DNA of 64,000 nt from Sorex araneus (GCF_027595985.1 NC_073311.1:27617892-27681891); one strand, 5' to 3'. Counted from the first letter of the stretch, positions 10,720 to 22,327 are shown. Numbers and translations are program-made. The notes: a model not told the origin generated them from the sequence alone.

Positions 10720-11220
10720 AATCTTCTCAAAAACTTGCTTTATTGTTATATACCTTTCCTCTAGACACTTCAGTCTGCCCTTTAAAAATTAGAATTTCTA
10801 TTATGCTCAACTAATTTTTAATGTTTCATATAAAAATAAAGCTTCTCTTGATCCTACATCTCTCTCTACACATGACACCATTTTTCTACTCCTTTGAATT
10901 GCCATTTCCTTAGAAAACAAGTGTGTACATATGACAAACTTATTTCTTCATCTCCCATTCATTCTTCAATCCTCCAGTCAAGCCTTTGACTAAATCTCCA
11001 CATGGAATCAACCTCCAAGGCAATGGAAATTTTCCTCTTATCAGCACTCGTAAATGTTCATTAATTCTTCCTTAAACAACTTTATCATCCTCTTATTTAA
11101 GACATAACATGTATCCTCTGTTTTACTCCAGGATTTTTGTTTTTCTTTTCTTTCTGACTGTACCTTCTTCAGCTTCTTTATCAACTCCTTTTAATGATCA
11201 GAACCCACAGGCTAGAAGAT
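10720..11220 (+). repeat. Possible ancient repeat remnant, family not identified
   Basis: Pyrimidine-rich text such as gatcctacatctctctctac, accatttttctactcctttg and catctcccattcattcttcaatcc resembles a common placental interspersed repeat I cannot name with confidence. A RepeatMasker alignment is needed. Confidence 0.35.
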
Positions 11221-11640
11221 AATTGACTTCTTGTCCTGGTATTTATCATTGCTCTTCAATAAACAAGGTGTCAAAGTGTTGAATATTTTAATATTTATTT
11301 AATATTTTAATAAAAATAATCAAGTCTACTTAGCTATTTGAGTCTATTTAGTTATTTAGGCAGTGTTATATTTCTTTTTACTTCCAGAAATCCAGAATAA
11401 TTACATGCAGGTCTTGTTTTCTCAAATTTTTGAGATTATTTATTTGTTCTTAATACTTAATATTATTTAGCACTTACCTTGTTTTATAGGTAAAATCATG
11501 TTAAAGATCTATAATATGAAACAGTAAACAAGATTTGCAGGATCCTGCCGTTATGGAGTACGAACTGGTTAAAAGAGGTTGAGGGGACTGGAATGTTATA
11601 AAGAGTTAAGAGCACTATAAATAAGAATAATAGTGGGTTT
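11221..11640. other. Unique sequence, no feature seen
   Basis: Contains a small local direct repeat, agtctacttagctatttg / agtctatttagttatttag, near 11322-11360. Nothing else is recognised. Confidence 0.5.
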
Positions 11641-11643
11641 TTA

Positions 11644-11671
11644 ACCAACTCATTATAGAAACTAAACTTTC
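11644..11671. repeat. 28-bp direct repeat, left copy
   Basis: accaactcattatagaaact... is identical over 28 bases to 13543-13570. The match extends to about 40 near-identical bases leftward (agtgggtttttaaccaac against agtggatttttaccaac). The copies enclose about 1.87 kb that includes an LTR. Confidence 0.95.
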
Positions 11672-11755
11672 AAAGATAATATATTATTTAAACTTATAAA
11701 AGACCTTACATATCTGGCACGTGTATGTTTCTATATATCAAATAATTTTATAATC

Positions 11756-12870
11756 AAAAGGCCAGGGAAACCTGCAAAAACATCTCAAGGGTGGCGCGCT
11801 TGGGAGGGGGAGACTCGATGTTGTGTCCTGTCGTTCTGTTGTTCTCAGGCACTGGGGGCAGCTCTCTCTCACACGCACCACTCGCATCCGGTGTTCCCAA
11901 GCCACTGTGTATGGACCAGATTGGGACGGCTCCTCCTTCTGCTTTGCTTCTGTGTGTGCCGCTGTGCTCTCTTCTGTCTGTCTCTCTGTCTCTGCCTCTA
12001 TAGTCTCTCCTCTGGTGTCTTCCGACCTCTCTCTGTCTCTGCTTCTGTGTCTTCTCTGTTCTTCTCCCATGCCCTTTCATGTGTCTCCTTCTCTGTCTCT
12101 TCTGTCTTCTTCTTCTGTCTCCCCCAGTGCCCCCACTGTCTTAGTTTATATAGCAAATTACATAGGGCAGTAGCACAAAGGTGGGTTTAACATTAACAAA
12201 TCAACAAAGAAGGGTAAGACCATTTCTTGACGAGATGAACAAAATCTCATCTAAGGAAATCTCATCTAAGGAAATCTGCTCAAGGGTGGGGTCCAAATAA
12301 GGGTGTGTCAGCATGTGAGCTAGTAATCGGCTTAAATAGTTATAGTAAATCTACTTCTAATATTTCTAGCAATGTCATTCTGTATGAGCACAGTAAGAGA
12401 TATAAACTTAAAGTTTGGTTCTTCCTGAGGACATTCACTATATGTTACAGACCACAGTCCTCAGGCCAGGTTAGTTTTCCTAACCCCAGCAGGGTCCTAG
12501 TCTTGTCCTTACTTTTGGATCATGACAGCATTTGTCTATGACCATGCTCTCAACTTATAGTTGAGTATTGTGGTGCTTTGGCCTGGCCCATTTCAATGCC
12601 AGGGTAGCTCACAGCTTGCCCTGGGTCCATTCTGTCCCTCGTGGGGACCCTGCTTTTTGGGTGCTAGAAACTAAGGGCAACTGAGTTGAGAAAGCAGATG
12701 CCTGGGAGTAAATATTATTGGAGTCAATCAGCTCCCAAGTTACAAAGCATATTATTAACTGTCTTCCTGTGTCCGCATAGAAAGGCCATTACTCTAAGGT
12801 AAACTATGTTCCCTACGGCAAGCCTAAAAGGACAAACTCCATGTTTTCCTACAGAAACACACTTCTATTT
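11756..12870 (-). mobile_element. Endogenous-retrovirus-like LTR, minus strand
   Basis: Read on the minus strand, this has a TATA-like tatataaac (about 12136-12144) upstream of a purine-rich stretch full of cagagacagagag. A GC-richer 3' part follows (cacacagtggcttgggaac ... gcgccacccttgag). The order resembles U3, promoter, then R/U5. A 15-bp tandem (atctcatctaaggaa) sits at 12244-12273. No internal gag, pol or env segment is seen, so it is probably a solo LTR. Limits are uncertain and the open frames on both strands are low-complexity. Confidence 0.6.
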
Positions 12871-13385
12871 TTAAGAAAAAAGTTACTATCTGACAAAAAA
12901 AAGTCATGAATGCATTCAAAATTGCTAGTGAAGAAAAACAATGCATTTCATGGGTAACTCCCAGCACATTTCTGCTACAAAACAAAGAATAACCATTCTG
13001 CTAATAAAAATTTAGAAACAATTTATGTAAAAGAAATTATTATGACCTGAATTACAGAAGAAATATGGGAATATATATTATCAGAGTAAATCAAAAGTAT
13101 GATTTGAACTGCTTTCTCACATGACTACCATATTTTCAAATCCATTACTGTGTGGTAGAATATATACAAATGGAAACATTTATTTCAAATCAAAGGTCAT
13201 CTTTTATATTACTAAATTAAATAACATTTGTATAAGATTAAAGAAAAAACTTTTCCAAGTGTAAACATAGTAGGTCTCACTTTCCCCTTATTTATTAATT
13301 TATAAAATATGACAGTCAATTTTGTATAACTCATTAAAGTTTCTTGACAGAATTATGATAAACGATAATTTTAAATTATTAAAGT
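12871..13385. other. Unique sequence, no feature seen
   Basis: AT-rich, no recognised element. It lies inside the interval bounded by the 28-bp direct repeat. Confidence 0.5.
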
Positions 13386-13387
13386 AA

Positions 13388-13465
13388 GAGTTGAGGATTG
13401 AACTCAGGACTTTGTCTCATGCCAGACATGTGCACTAACATTTGAGCTTTCCTCCCTGACGCTGG
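13388..13465 (-). repeat. Possible decayed tRNA-SINE head
   Basis: ggattgaactcaggactttg, then catgccagacatgtgcac and ttgagctttcctccctg resemble a minus-strand tRNA-derived head (B box, then A box region). Too diverged to assign to SINE-A or SINE-B. Confidence 0.4.
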
Positions 13466-13542
13466 AAGGTAAAATTTCAAGCCTAGTTTAGACAGTTGTA
13501 TATCTCATACAAAATCTGATAAGAATCGAAGAGTGGATTTTT

Positions 13543-13570
13543 ACCAACTCATTATAGAAACTAAACTTTC
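13543..13570. repeat. 28-bp direct repeat, right copy
   Basis: Identical to 11644-11671. Sequence after it (tatagcagg) differs from that after the left copy (aaagataat). Confidence 0.95.
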
Positions 13571-14303
13571 TATAGCAGGTGAATAACACCTGCTCTGAAT
13601 ATCAACTTTAGAGACGGAAGATTTAAAGTAATGGGACTCTCATCTTAATGTAAATAGTGGAATACTTTAAAGTTGGGTGAAAAGTGAAAAAAGATGACAT
13701 TAATAGTCAAGTTACAGATTTGGGGAAATAATAGGTGTAACTCATCCCCATACCCACTCATGATATTCCCTGATTAGAACAAATACTTACTCTCAAAATT
13801 CTTGTTGAGTGACAGGTTGATAGTTATCTTCAGTGTCTTCAGAGTAATACTTTTTCTCAAGCTTCTCTTTCCACTTTTTCATCCGCTCTGCCCTTTGAAT
13901 CTCCTCTCAAATGAAAGAAAAAGTATAGACTACAACCTTTCAACTTGTCTCTGTTTTAGGCTTTGGCACACAAGCATCCCAGGCCTGAGAACCTCCTACA
14001 CTGTGCTTTGTGCATCCTGCCTTTTTGCCCTGTCTCAAATTTTGGTCTGTGTATCAGCAGAGCTACTTCATGGGTCTGCCTGTAAAAACTGCTTAGCAAA
14101 ATCAGGGCCGTGTTTTTGGCTTTAGGACTGTCATCTCATTCACATTTCAGGTTAAGTGTTCTCCTAAGTTCTTCATCGATCAAAACAAAGCTAAGGGTCC
14201 ATTCCACCTCCACCCACTCTTCCCCTGCTGGGCCCTTAAGGATGCTGCTGTGCTCCAAAATGCATCTCTGGGTGCTCTTTGCATTCTCTGCTGCTTCTCT
14301 CTC
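13571..14303. other. Unique sequence; overlapping open frames not called
   Basis: Plus-strand frames of 107 and 173 codons overlap in 13802-14631. The longer runs through the SINE at 14314. Neither shows a recognisable domain. Confidence 0.45.
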
Positions 14304-14313
14304 TGACTTCTTT

Positions 14314-14449
14314 CGTTGTTTTGTTTTGTGGCCACACCTGGTGATGCTCAGGGGTTACTCCTTGGGCTCTGAACTCAGGAGACCAAGTGGGATACTGGGT
14401 ATTGGCTGTGTGCAAGGCAAGCACCTATCCACTGTATTATGTCTGGCCT
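14314..14449 (-). repeat. SINE-A, minus strand, shortened
   Basis: gttttgtggccacacctggtgatgctcag to cactgtattatgtctggcct is minus-strand SINE-A with internal loss (ggtgctcagggg missing). tgacttcttt flanks it at 14304-14313 and 14450-14459. Confidence 0.87.
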
Positions 14450-14459
14450 TGACTTCTTT

Positions 14460-15084
14460 GGTCTTATTTTTTAAACCTGAATATTTTGCCTGTATTGGAG
14501 CATCTTCATTCAGACCAGTTGGATGTCATAAGGCATGGAATTCAGCCAAACTGTGGTTATCACCAGGGGATTTTTCATTCCCACAAAATATTTCCAGAAA
14601 ACCCATGAACAAGGGCAGAGTGCTATCATAATATTGCAGAGTTATCTGAGATTTATATACTGGCGGCTTTAGTGTCTCTTTAGCCTACTTAGCAGCCCCC
14701 TCATTTTCATAATGACTGCATTGTCCCTCCACATACCCCAGGTTTTTTTCAGACCAGAAAATTTTTTTTACTGTACACACTTCTCTTTTTGAGAGATTCC
14801 TTCATGTGCTTTGTCCTCCCATACCCACTTCTTTACAGTGTCCAAATAGGTTATTAATTTAGATAAAATCTCTGTAGAGGAGAGCAAACTGCCCAGGTAC
14901 AAGTCAGACTTCTGGGTAAACTAGGCTTAGCTCCCTCCAGCTGCAATCCAGAGTGGTTCTTCACTCAGAGAGATGACTGATCCTAGTTACCAAGGGAAAA
15001 TTAATTGTTGCTACAAAATGGATGCAGAGAGGTCTAGGGAGTTTTGGGAACCTAGGGAGTTTTCTTGGGTGTTATTTCTTTTTG
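14460..15084. other. Unique sequence, no feature seen
   Basis: No recognised repeat. A small local repeat (tagggagttttgggaacctagggagtttt) precedes the truncated SINE-B. Confidence 0.5.
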
Positions 15085-15185
15085 GTCAATATGCCAAACA
15101 CAGTGAAAGCAAGTCTCACAATGGAGATGTTACTGGTACCTGCTCAAGAAAGTTGATGAACAACGGGACAACAGTGCTACAGAGC
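15085..15185 (+). repeat. SINE-B, 3' part only
   Basis: tcaatatgccaaacacagtg, aagtctcacaatggagatg and ttactggtacctgctcaag match the SINE-B 3' half and end in acaacagtgctacag. The tRNA head and first half of the body are absent (5' truncation). Confidence 0.88.
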
Positions 15186-16189
15186 AAAGATATTACGTAG
15201 GATTTTTATTTGACAATATCTAATGTAATCACAATAACATATTGTAGCTTCCAGATAAAACAATTTATTTTTAAATACCTATACTTTCCTTATAATTTAT
15301 TACTGATTTCTATTTATCAAAAATTATTTTAAATAGATTCTATGATATCTTGACTTTTAAAATTAGACTAAAAAGTTAAATTGAGCATGCATATATTGTA
15401 GGAAGTGAACATTTATTTGATGTAGCTATTTTACATTTTCACTAGAAGCTATCATGATAGCCAAATTAGATAGTCCTAGTCCAAATAATGCTAGCTTTCT
15501 TTATAAGCGTTTTTGTGAGACTGACAAATAGAATTATGAAGCACAAAATCAACAATGATAATACTCCAGCATCAACTTATCAAAAACTAACTGAAGACTG
15601 AAAGGAAACACATGATAGGAAACATCTGTTCCCTTTTCAGGTCAGCTGAGAGATGATGAGGATATACCTTTTGACAATAAGCAAATAAATCATAAAATAA
15701 AATTATGAAAGCATTTTTTTATTATCTAGTTGAATTAAAGAGTGACCATGAACTTTGAAAAATGAGATAGATGTTCCCTAGTAATTAAAACACACTGAAA
15801 CAAGTTTTGAGTGATTTCTTTTTGAAATATAAATAAAATGAGGAACAGTTGTATTGTAATGGCATTTATTGTAAAGGCAAATTGCAATGTCTATCTGTAA
15901 GCAGTACTAATCTAGCTAGGTATCCGATGAATCTAAGCTTTATTTTTGTTGTTTCCATAAATTTGGGATAAAATTCACTACTGCTTAGCTGTTCAATCTA
16001 TATATAAACTCAGGAGAACTGCAGTTCTTAAACCCCTGACACTTCCACAAAATCTTCTCCCTGGTTTTATCTCTTTTTTTGTCTCTTGATTTCAGCCGAG
16101 CAACCCTTAGACGAGTGGTCTAAGGGTTTTATTACTACATTTTTAATTCACTATAGTTGGCAAAGCATTCATGTCATGCTAGTATCAGA
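15186..16189. other. Unique sequence, no feature seen
   Basis: About 1 kb of AT-rich DNA with no repeat or coding content that I recognise. Confidence 0.55.
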
Positions 16190-16196
16190 ACTTTGG

Positions 16197-16272
16197 GGCC
16201 TGGGTTGTGGGCCACACCTGGTGGTACCTGCAAGGCAAACACCCTACTTTCTGTACTATCACTCCAGACCCA
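16197..16272 (-). repeat. SINE-A with large internal deletion
   Basis: gtgggccacacctggtggta joins straight to cctgcaaggcaaacaccctac and ends ctatcactccagaccc. The central half of SINE-A, including the B box, is missing. Confidence 0.8.
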
Positions 16273-16345
16273 GGACTTAAACTTTTGAGTTCGAAAATAG
16301 TCAGCACTTACAAATAAGAATTTTAATATTTTTTTAAATTTCAAA

Positions 16346-16474
16346 AGTGTGAGGTGCACATTTGGGATATTCTGGGTCTATACCTGGCTTGGTGCCCAGA
16401 AGACCATGTGGTTCCAAGAATGAAAACAAATCCTTCCATAAAGCACTATGCCCACTATGCTATTTCTCCAGCCG
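16346..16474 (-). repeat. Diverged SINE-A, minus strand
   Basis: ttggtgcccagaagaccatgtgg and cactatgctatttctccagcc follow minus-strand SINE-A order. The middle is heavily changed. Confidence 0.6.
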
Positions 16475-16744
16475 TAGATCTTTATTTTCAATATTATCAT
16501 CACTATAAATTTTCAGTTTATTTTACCATCCAGAGCCCCATTTTGAATGTACTCTGATGTACACTATGAAAGAACTTTAAATATTATAGCCTCAGTGTTA
16601 ACTTTGCTGGCAGTGAGGGGTTATAGATGGAAAAAATAATGAAAAATAATAACAAAAATGAATAGAGGGATAAATAAGTTAATATATCAAAATTATTTCT
16701 CACTATACCTGCTAAGTTCATGTAGAAAACAAAAATGGATTACA

Positions 16745-17354
16745 AAAGTCCAAGTAGTGACCACCAGAGTGGCGTGCCGAGCAAGCAGCCACAGGGAACT
16801 GGAAACTCTCCTTGACTGCGGTACCCACATGAGCACCTAGGCCAGAGGGGACCCCTGCAGTTTTAGAAGGGCACCGGAAGTAGAACTCTGATCCAGGACC
16901 AGCACCACTGTGGCCCCTTTCCCACAGGTACAGCCATGGGGGCAGGGTGTAGTGGCCTCTGGAACTGACGCAGTTAATTTCCCCTTTCACAGTCCTTTGA
17001 ACTCATATCTCAGCCTCTGTTACCTAATTCTTAGGAGGACAACCTGAGTATCCCAAATACATTAGGTCAATAGTCCACTAGCCTATTCCAATCAAAATGC
17101 TCCTAAAACTCACCAAAATAACGGTGAACACAGGAATCTGAACAAGCCTAATGTAAAAGAACACACACATACATCCCCCTGAGGCTGCATGAGAGGCCCT
17201 ACATAAGTCACATAGAAGCACTAAAGAGGAAGTTAGTATTCCTGAAGGGGAAAAAAGGAGACTACTAACCACGAAGCTCATCTAGGATCCTTCCTCAGAG
17301 AAACAGGGGGACACTGATAGTGAGCTGGAGGGATCCATACTACTACAGCAATAT
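16745..17354 (+). mobile_element. Probable LINE-1 5' untranslated region
   Basis: GC-richer sequence directly upstream of the LINE-1 ORF1 remnant, including ggcgtgccgagcaagcagcc, gaggggacccctgcag and tggcccctttcccacagg. Position and composition suggest a 5' UTR. No canonical promoter motif was verified, so its extent is an inference. Confidence 0.5.
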
Positions 17355-18270
17355 GAAGAAACAGCATAGATACCTACAACGAGGAATGGATGAAGAGCCC
17401 AAAAGCCTCAAGAGGGAGTACCCACAAATGCAATCTCTCTGATAAAGATGTCAGAGACGAATGTTGAGGATGTCCAATGAGTTCAAAGAAATAGTGGAAC
17501 AGATATCCAGTAAATTAAAGGAAGATATGAAAGAAACAGTTGAATGGACAGCCAATAAAATACAGGAAGAAAAGAGAGCAGAAGTAAGAAAGCACAAACA
17601 GAAGATGAAATTAAAATTCAGTGGGTACCCTCAACAGTAGAATGACGACAGCCAAAGACAGAATCAGTAAGCTTAAAGATGAGCTGTAGAACATATACAG
17701 GCAACAACATACAATGGAAAAAGTCCTCAAAATAGCTTATGGAAAAATAAGAGACCTAAGGTATGAATTAGAGAAGAACAAAATTAGAATCGTCTGAGTA
17801 CCAGAAGGACAGGGAGGCAACCTCAGTGAAATAGTAAGAGTTAAAGATATCATTGCTGAGAAGTTCTCAGAGCTGGAGAATGCAGGCATCCAGATTCAAG
17901 AAGGCTGAAGGGTACCAGCTGAAAGAGACCCTAATGAAAAGACTCCAAGACATATCATAATCAGAATGACGAATACCACAGATAGAGACACAATACTGTA
18001 AGCAGCAAGGTTAAAGAAGGAAATCGCACAAAAAGGACCACCCCTTAGTTTTATAGCAGACTTATCAGAGGAAACTGTTCAAGCACCAAGACAATGGTGG
18101 GATGTAGTGAAAAAACTCAATGAAATGAACACCTCATTAAGAATACTTTATCTGGCTAGACTCTTACTCAGACTTGAAGGAATGATACACTATTTCATGG
18201 ATAAACAAGAGCTTAAGAACTTCATAGTCTCAAAACCAATTTTAAAAGAAGGACCAAAGAGGCTACTTTA
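17355..18270 (+). pseudogene. LINE-1 ORF1 remnant (RNA-binding chaperone protein), disrupted
   Basis: Known role of the family: ORF1p is a trimeric RNA-binding protein needed for retrotransposition. An acidic, lysine-rich coiled-coil segment (MSNEFKEIVEQISSKLKED...) is encoded at about 17470-17600. Farther on are fragments that match the C-terminal half: IRVPEGQGGN-like, AEKFSELENAGIQIQE, PRHIIIRM, KGPPL.F.ADLSEETVQAP, QWWDVVKKLNEMNTSLRILY. Stops at several points (for example after MQSL, after SGYPQQ and at aaggctgaagg) and frame changes break it, so it is inactive. ORF2 begins downstream on the same strand. Confidence 0.85.
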
Positions 18271-18327
18271 AGACAATACAAATTCTACAAGCACAACAGC
18301 CCTCTGCAGAAAGATCGCACAAAACCC

Positions 18328-18427
18328 ATGACAATAGTTTCTCTTAATGTCAGTCATCTAAATGTACCAACTAAGAAACACAAAGTGGCAAAATGGATTA
18401 AACAACTGAATCCAACTTTCTGCTGCC
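18328..18427 (+). pseudogene. Start of LINE-1 ORF2 (endonuclease N-terminus), truncated
   Basis: The frame from the atg at 18328 gives MTIVSLNVSHLN, then AKWIKQLNPTFCCL, the typical beginning of the ORF2 apurinic-like endonuclease domain. Similarity stops where a QETHL-like motif should follow; tattatttcttctctg takes its place. Only about 33 codons of a protein of roughly 1,200 residues remain. Loss of the 3' side is unusual, because LINE-1 copies are normally truncated at the 5' end. Confidence 0.85.
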
Positions 18428-18429
18428 TA

Positions 18430-18750
18430 TATTATTTCTTCTCTGTTTATAAACTCAAGTATTTGTAGATGACTTTAACATTCATTAATCAATATATATT
18501 TACCCCAACAGCTTGCTCTTGCCTCAAGATATGCACACCATAGCAGTTTAATCATGGGACTCTTAGTACTCAAGATCAAAGATTCTATTTAATTTATATC
18601 TATCTTCTCATAAAGTACTGTCTCCCCCGGTGCATAATCAGTGAATATTTGCTGAAATAATTAAACAATGAAACAATCTTATCCCGAAATTCCTAAATGT
18701 CTTCTTTTCTTGAATAGTCAGCATTTTCTTTTTTTCTTGTCTTTTGCATT
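18430..18750. other. Unique sequence after LINE-1 break
   Basis: AT-rich sequence with no LINE-1 similarity. It marks either an internal rearrangement or a deletion of the rest of the LINE-1. Confidence 0.5.
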
Positions 18751-18764
18751 AGTTGCTAACTCTT

Positions 18765-18944
18765 TTTTTTCCCTATTTTTTTGGGGTCTCATCCAGTGAT
18801 GCACAGGGGTTACTCCTGGCTCATGCAATCAGGAATTACTCCTGGTGGTGCTCGGGGGACCATATGGGATGCTGGGAATCGAACCTGGGTAGGCGGCCAC
18901 TTGCAAGTCAAACGCCCTACCTGCTGTGCTGTTGCTCCAGCCCC
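18765..18944 (-). repeat. SINE-A, minus strand
   Basis: T-rich tail, ggggtctcatccagtgatgc to gctgttgctccagccccc. Flanks agttgctaactctt and agctgctaaatctt are an eroded target-site duplication. It has a small tetranucleotide variant (ggctcatgcaatcagg) in place of ggctctgcactcagg. Confidence 0.92.
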
Positions 18945-18959
18945 CAGCTGCTAAATCTT

Positions 18960-19800
18960 AAAAGCAAAGTGGTTCCTTTTCAAAGTTATTGCTCCCAGGG
19001 GTTTGTTTAGAAAGAGGAGTTATTTCCAGATGTCAGCATCATGATAAAAAAACAGTAACGAAGGCTCTTGTTTGTTTCTAATGTCTAAATTTCTAATAAT
19101 CAAATATATTTTGAAAAGGAGTATGTAAATAAATTAGCAGTGTAATTTCCTACCAGGGTCCTCTGGTATAATCAGATAGCAGTTAAATGAATAATAAGTT
19201 ACTATCATATTATTACCTGACTTGTCATTTTTCCCACTTAATTAATTATCTTTGGTACCAACAAAAATAAGGAGTCACCATCAAAAAATATTGAAATTTA
19301 CAAGAAAAGTAATTATTTTAACTTACCTAAGTATTAAAGTACCATTCATAACTCAATGTTAATTATGGATTTATGAATTCAATGTCATATATTTATAAGG
19401 AAACAGAGTTTTATATTTTATAAAAAAATCTAATATATTTTAAATGTCTTGTCCTTTCCATGTAACGTAGTTCAAATTGATTATGAAACTTTCAAACTTA
19501 ATTAGCCCAAAGTGAATTTAATACAGAATTTTCTAACTTAAAGACATGAATTCTGTTTTCATTTCATTAACAGAGATTAAGGTAGAGAGGCTGAAGGACA
19601 TGCTTGGAACTGGAGTGGTTAACGGGAATATCTTGGAGTTAGACACAGTTGAACAACAACAACAAAAAAGCAAAAGCAAATATATAGACTTGTTAAAGAA
19701 CATTGAATTTTTTGAATACCACTGGTTCATGGATGAGAATTTAAACCAGCTATTAAATTTAAAGACTCTTGTAATTAATTCAAAAAGTAAAAGGCAGGGA
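18960..19800. other. Unique sequence, no feature called
   Basis: A plus-strand frame of 93 codons (19546-19827) contains a short polyQ stretch and no recognisable domain. It runs into the tRNA-like units and is not called. Confidence 0.5.
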
Positions 19801-19805
19801 AGCTT

Positions 19806-20290
19806 GGAAAATGACTCAACGGTTTAGAGTTCTTGTCTGGAACTGCAAAGTCATAAACTTAAATCCTGATACTGTTGCATGGTGGAGGTGAGCAGGACAT
19901 TTGCACTGTATGTGATCTCTGGGGAGAAGGGTCTAGAAGAGGATTTAGTGGCTTAAAGTGCTTTCCTGCAAGTCTATAATGTTTAAATCCTAGTGTTTCC
20001 CTCAAGCACTTAATGCAATTCCTAATAGTCCTGTTGTTAGGGAACCCCAAAGAGCCTGAAAGATGGTTCGGTGGCTTAGATACCACTGTACTTAGAAAGT
20101 GCAGTGATCTTAATCTCCAATGCCCCATTAGTCATGTGCCAAGACAAACTAGACCACACAAAAGTCTGGGTCCCCAGCCAGTGAAATTTAAAAAAAAAGT
20201 TTTCAAAATAAATAAATAAAATTCAGGATATATTTAGTGGTAAAGCTTAGACTTTACATGTATGAAGACCTGGGTATAATCCTCAGCACT
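19806..20290 (+). repeat. Series of four tRNA-like units (candidate multimeric SINE)
   Basis: Four segments each pair an A-box-like and a B-box-like motif. A-like: gactcaacggttt at about 19813, tttagtggctt at 19944, ttcggtggctt at 20067, tttagtggtaaa at 20232. B-like: cttaaatcc at 19858, gtttaaatcc at 19981, cttaatctcc at 20109, gggtataatcc at 20272. Unit spacing is about 124, 128 and 164. None has the SOR-type body. Unit 4 is the clearest (acctgggtataatcctcagcac). Confidence 0.5.
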
Positions 20291-22325
20291 CAAAATATAA
20301 AATACAAACCAAAATTAAAAAGTGGATTCAATTTTATTTATTTTTGATGTAATGTGTCCCAAAGAATATCATTTGTACATTAACTAAATGTAAAGTTATT
20401 AATGAACTATTTTACATTTTTTTTATTTAAATCTGGAGATTTATGGATTCCTTCATTCAGATCCTAAATTTCTATTTTAAATATCTGTTCAGTATGTAGA
20501 GGTCATAGATTTATGGTTGACAGCATAGACACTTATTTGTTATAATTTCTCAATAATGCAATTGAGAATCTGTCTTAAAATTAATTAACGTTGTAATTTT
20601 TAGTCATTCTTGCTACATTTAGCTACATATGACTATTGGTTCCCATGCTTCCTATTGCAGCTTTAGAATGAGAAATTGAAGTGAGAAAGGTAACTTTAGA
20701 AAGATTAACAATATGTTACATAGAGAGATCAGGAAGTGTATATAAAATTCACAGGCTAATCAACAACAAGTAGTCTGATGATGATTTTGTTAAAATCCAT
20801 TTTCATATTAAGTCATTCCAAATACAGAGATAACTCATATAAAAATTGGACTACAATTGAAGCAAAAAAAATCTTTTAGAATACTGGTACCAGAAAAACT
20901 TGGGTAAATCATATATGATGAGTTTTATAATAAAGCATGGCCATAGTATATTTCCCACTTATTCAAAAATCTCAGTAGTTGTAGCAATGGTAATGTTTTA
21001 ATCTATTTATAGATTTTTATCTATTTTACCAAATAAGTATTTAGTGCAAATATATTTTAAATGATCTAACTTAAGCTTATCTGGTCTTTTAAATAACAAA
21101 GTTGCTCTAAATCTTATCTCTTTATAGTTGTTTTGTTACACAGTATCAAATATAACAGCATTAACAGTGCAGATTTTATGTTGTGATTTTATTAACAGAA
21201 ATAACAAGAAAGAAAGCAGAAGGAAATATTGGGAGATCATAATTGGTTTATAGATTTTTGATATTTTTAGACATATATACCAAGAAATAAGCATTGGTTA
21301 AAAATATTTGAAATTTGAAATTACATTTCAAAAAAAAGTAATTTAAGTGGAAACTTATGAATACAGATAACTCTAATGACAAGAAAAACAATTGGAAACA
21401 AAACTTTAGTCATAAACCTAACAAAGCAAGAATTATGTATACAGTATGCTAGAAGAACTTTCAGAGATGCTTTATTTTATAGACATATGAATCTACTTTT
21501 GTTTCCTGAACCAAGATAGCAAAACATGTAGTTTTCATGTATGGCTTTGCAGGTGAACTTTAGTTACTCTAAAGTGAATGCATATGTGAAATATTTTCAA
21601 TTAGTCACAAATTACTTCCACACCTTATATATACTACAATAAAATCCTGCAGCTATTTTTTTGTTAAGAAAATAATCCTGGATATGTATTCAATCTGTGC
21701 CAAACTGAACATGTTCATACAACTCAGTTGCTGGGACTCCTAGAATATGCTCTATGTTATCAATACAATCTCTACACATAGATAAGGTTATATAAGTTTA
21801 CAGTTCCATTCTGAATAAATTATTAACTATCATGTATATAAACATATACTTTCACAAATGCAGCTATCAGAAGTAAGTTCATATAGGTGTCACCACTTTC
21901 TAGGCATTTATGCTTTATGTGGTAAGTTTCTTAACCTACAATGCTTGCGTGAATTATTTATTCAGAACTGGCTATATAGCAAGAGAATCAGCCACAATCA
22001 TCATGTTTTGGCAGAAATTCCAAGGGAGTGGGGAAGTACTATAGAAGCCAATGTGAAGGCTTTGGTAGACTTTGATTTGAGTTTTTTGGCATGGAAAGGC
22101 TGCAGGTGCGCCACCTTGAAACTGAACATTCATGGAATTGGAGTATATAATTCACTTTTTCTGTTTTGTCTTAAGTTGAAAATAGGAACAAAACTTAGAG
22201 AAGCTATTAGTTATTAATCAACAGATATGTTTAGCTGATTGGAGCGAGGGTGATTATTTTGTTTCATTAATTGTTACTGGGAATGCTAATTTAATTTCTT
22301 AAAAGACTGTCATGGAAGACATGAT
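20291..22325. other. Long repeat-poor stretch, no feature called
   Basis: About 2 kb of AT-rich DNA without a repeat I recognise. A 119-codon plus-strand frame (21858-22217) has no domain or codon pattern that persuades me. Confidence 0.5.
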
Positions 22326-22327
22326 CA

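Noticed and set aside
11738-12190. Overlapping open frames of about 100 codons on both strands
   Set aside because: They are low-complexity readings (Arg/Glu-rich or Ser/Leu-rich) of a purine-rich LTR segment.
14110-14631. 173-codon plus-strand open frame
   Set aside because: It crosses a minus-strand SINE-A and shows no recognisable domain or splice context.
21858-22217. 119-codon plus-strand open frame in repeat-poor DNA
   Set aside because: No recognisable motif, no Kozak-like start and no flanking splice sites I trust; length is not unusual by chance.
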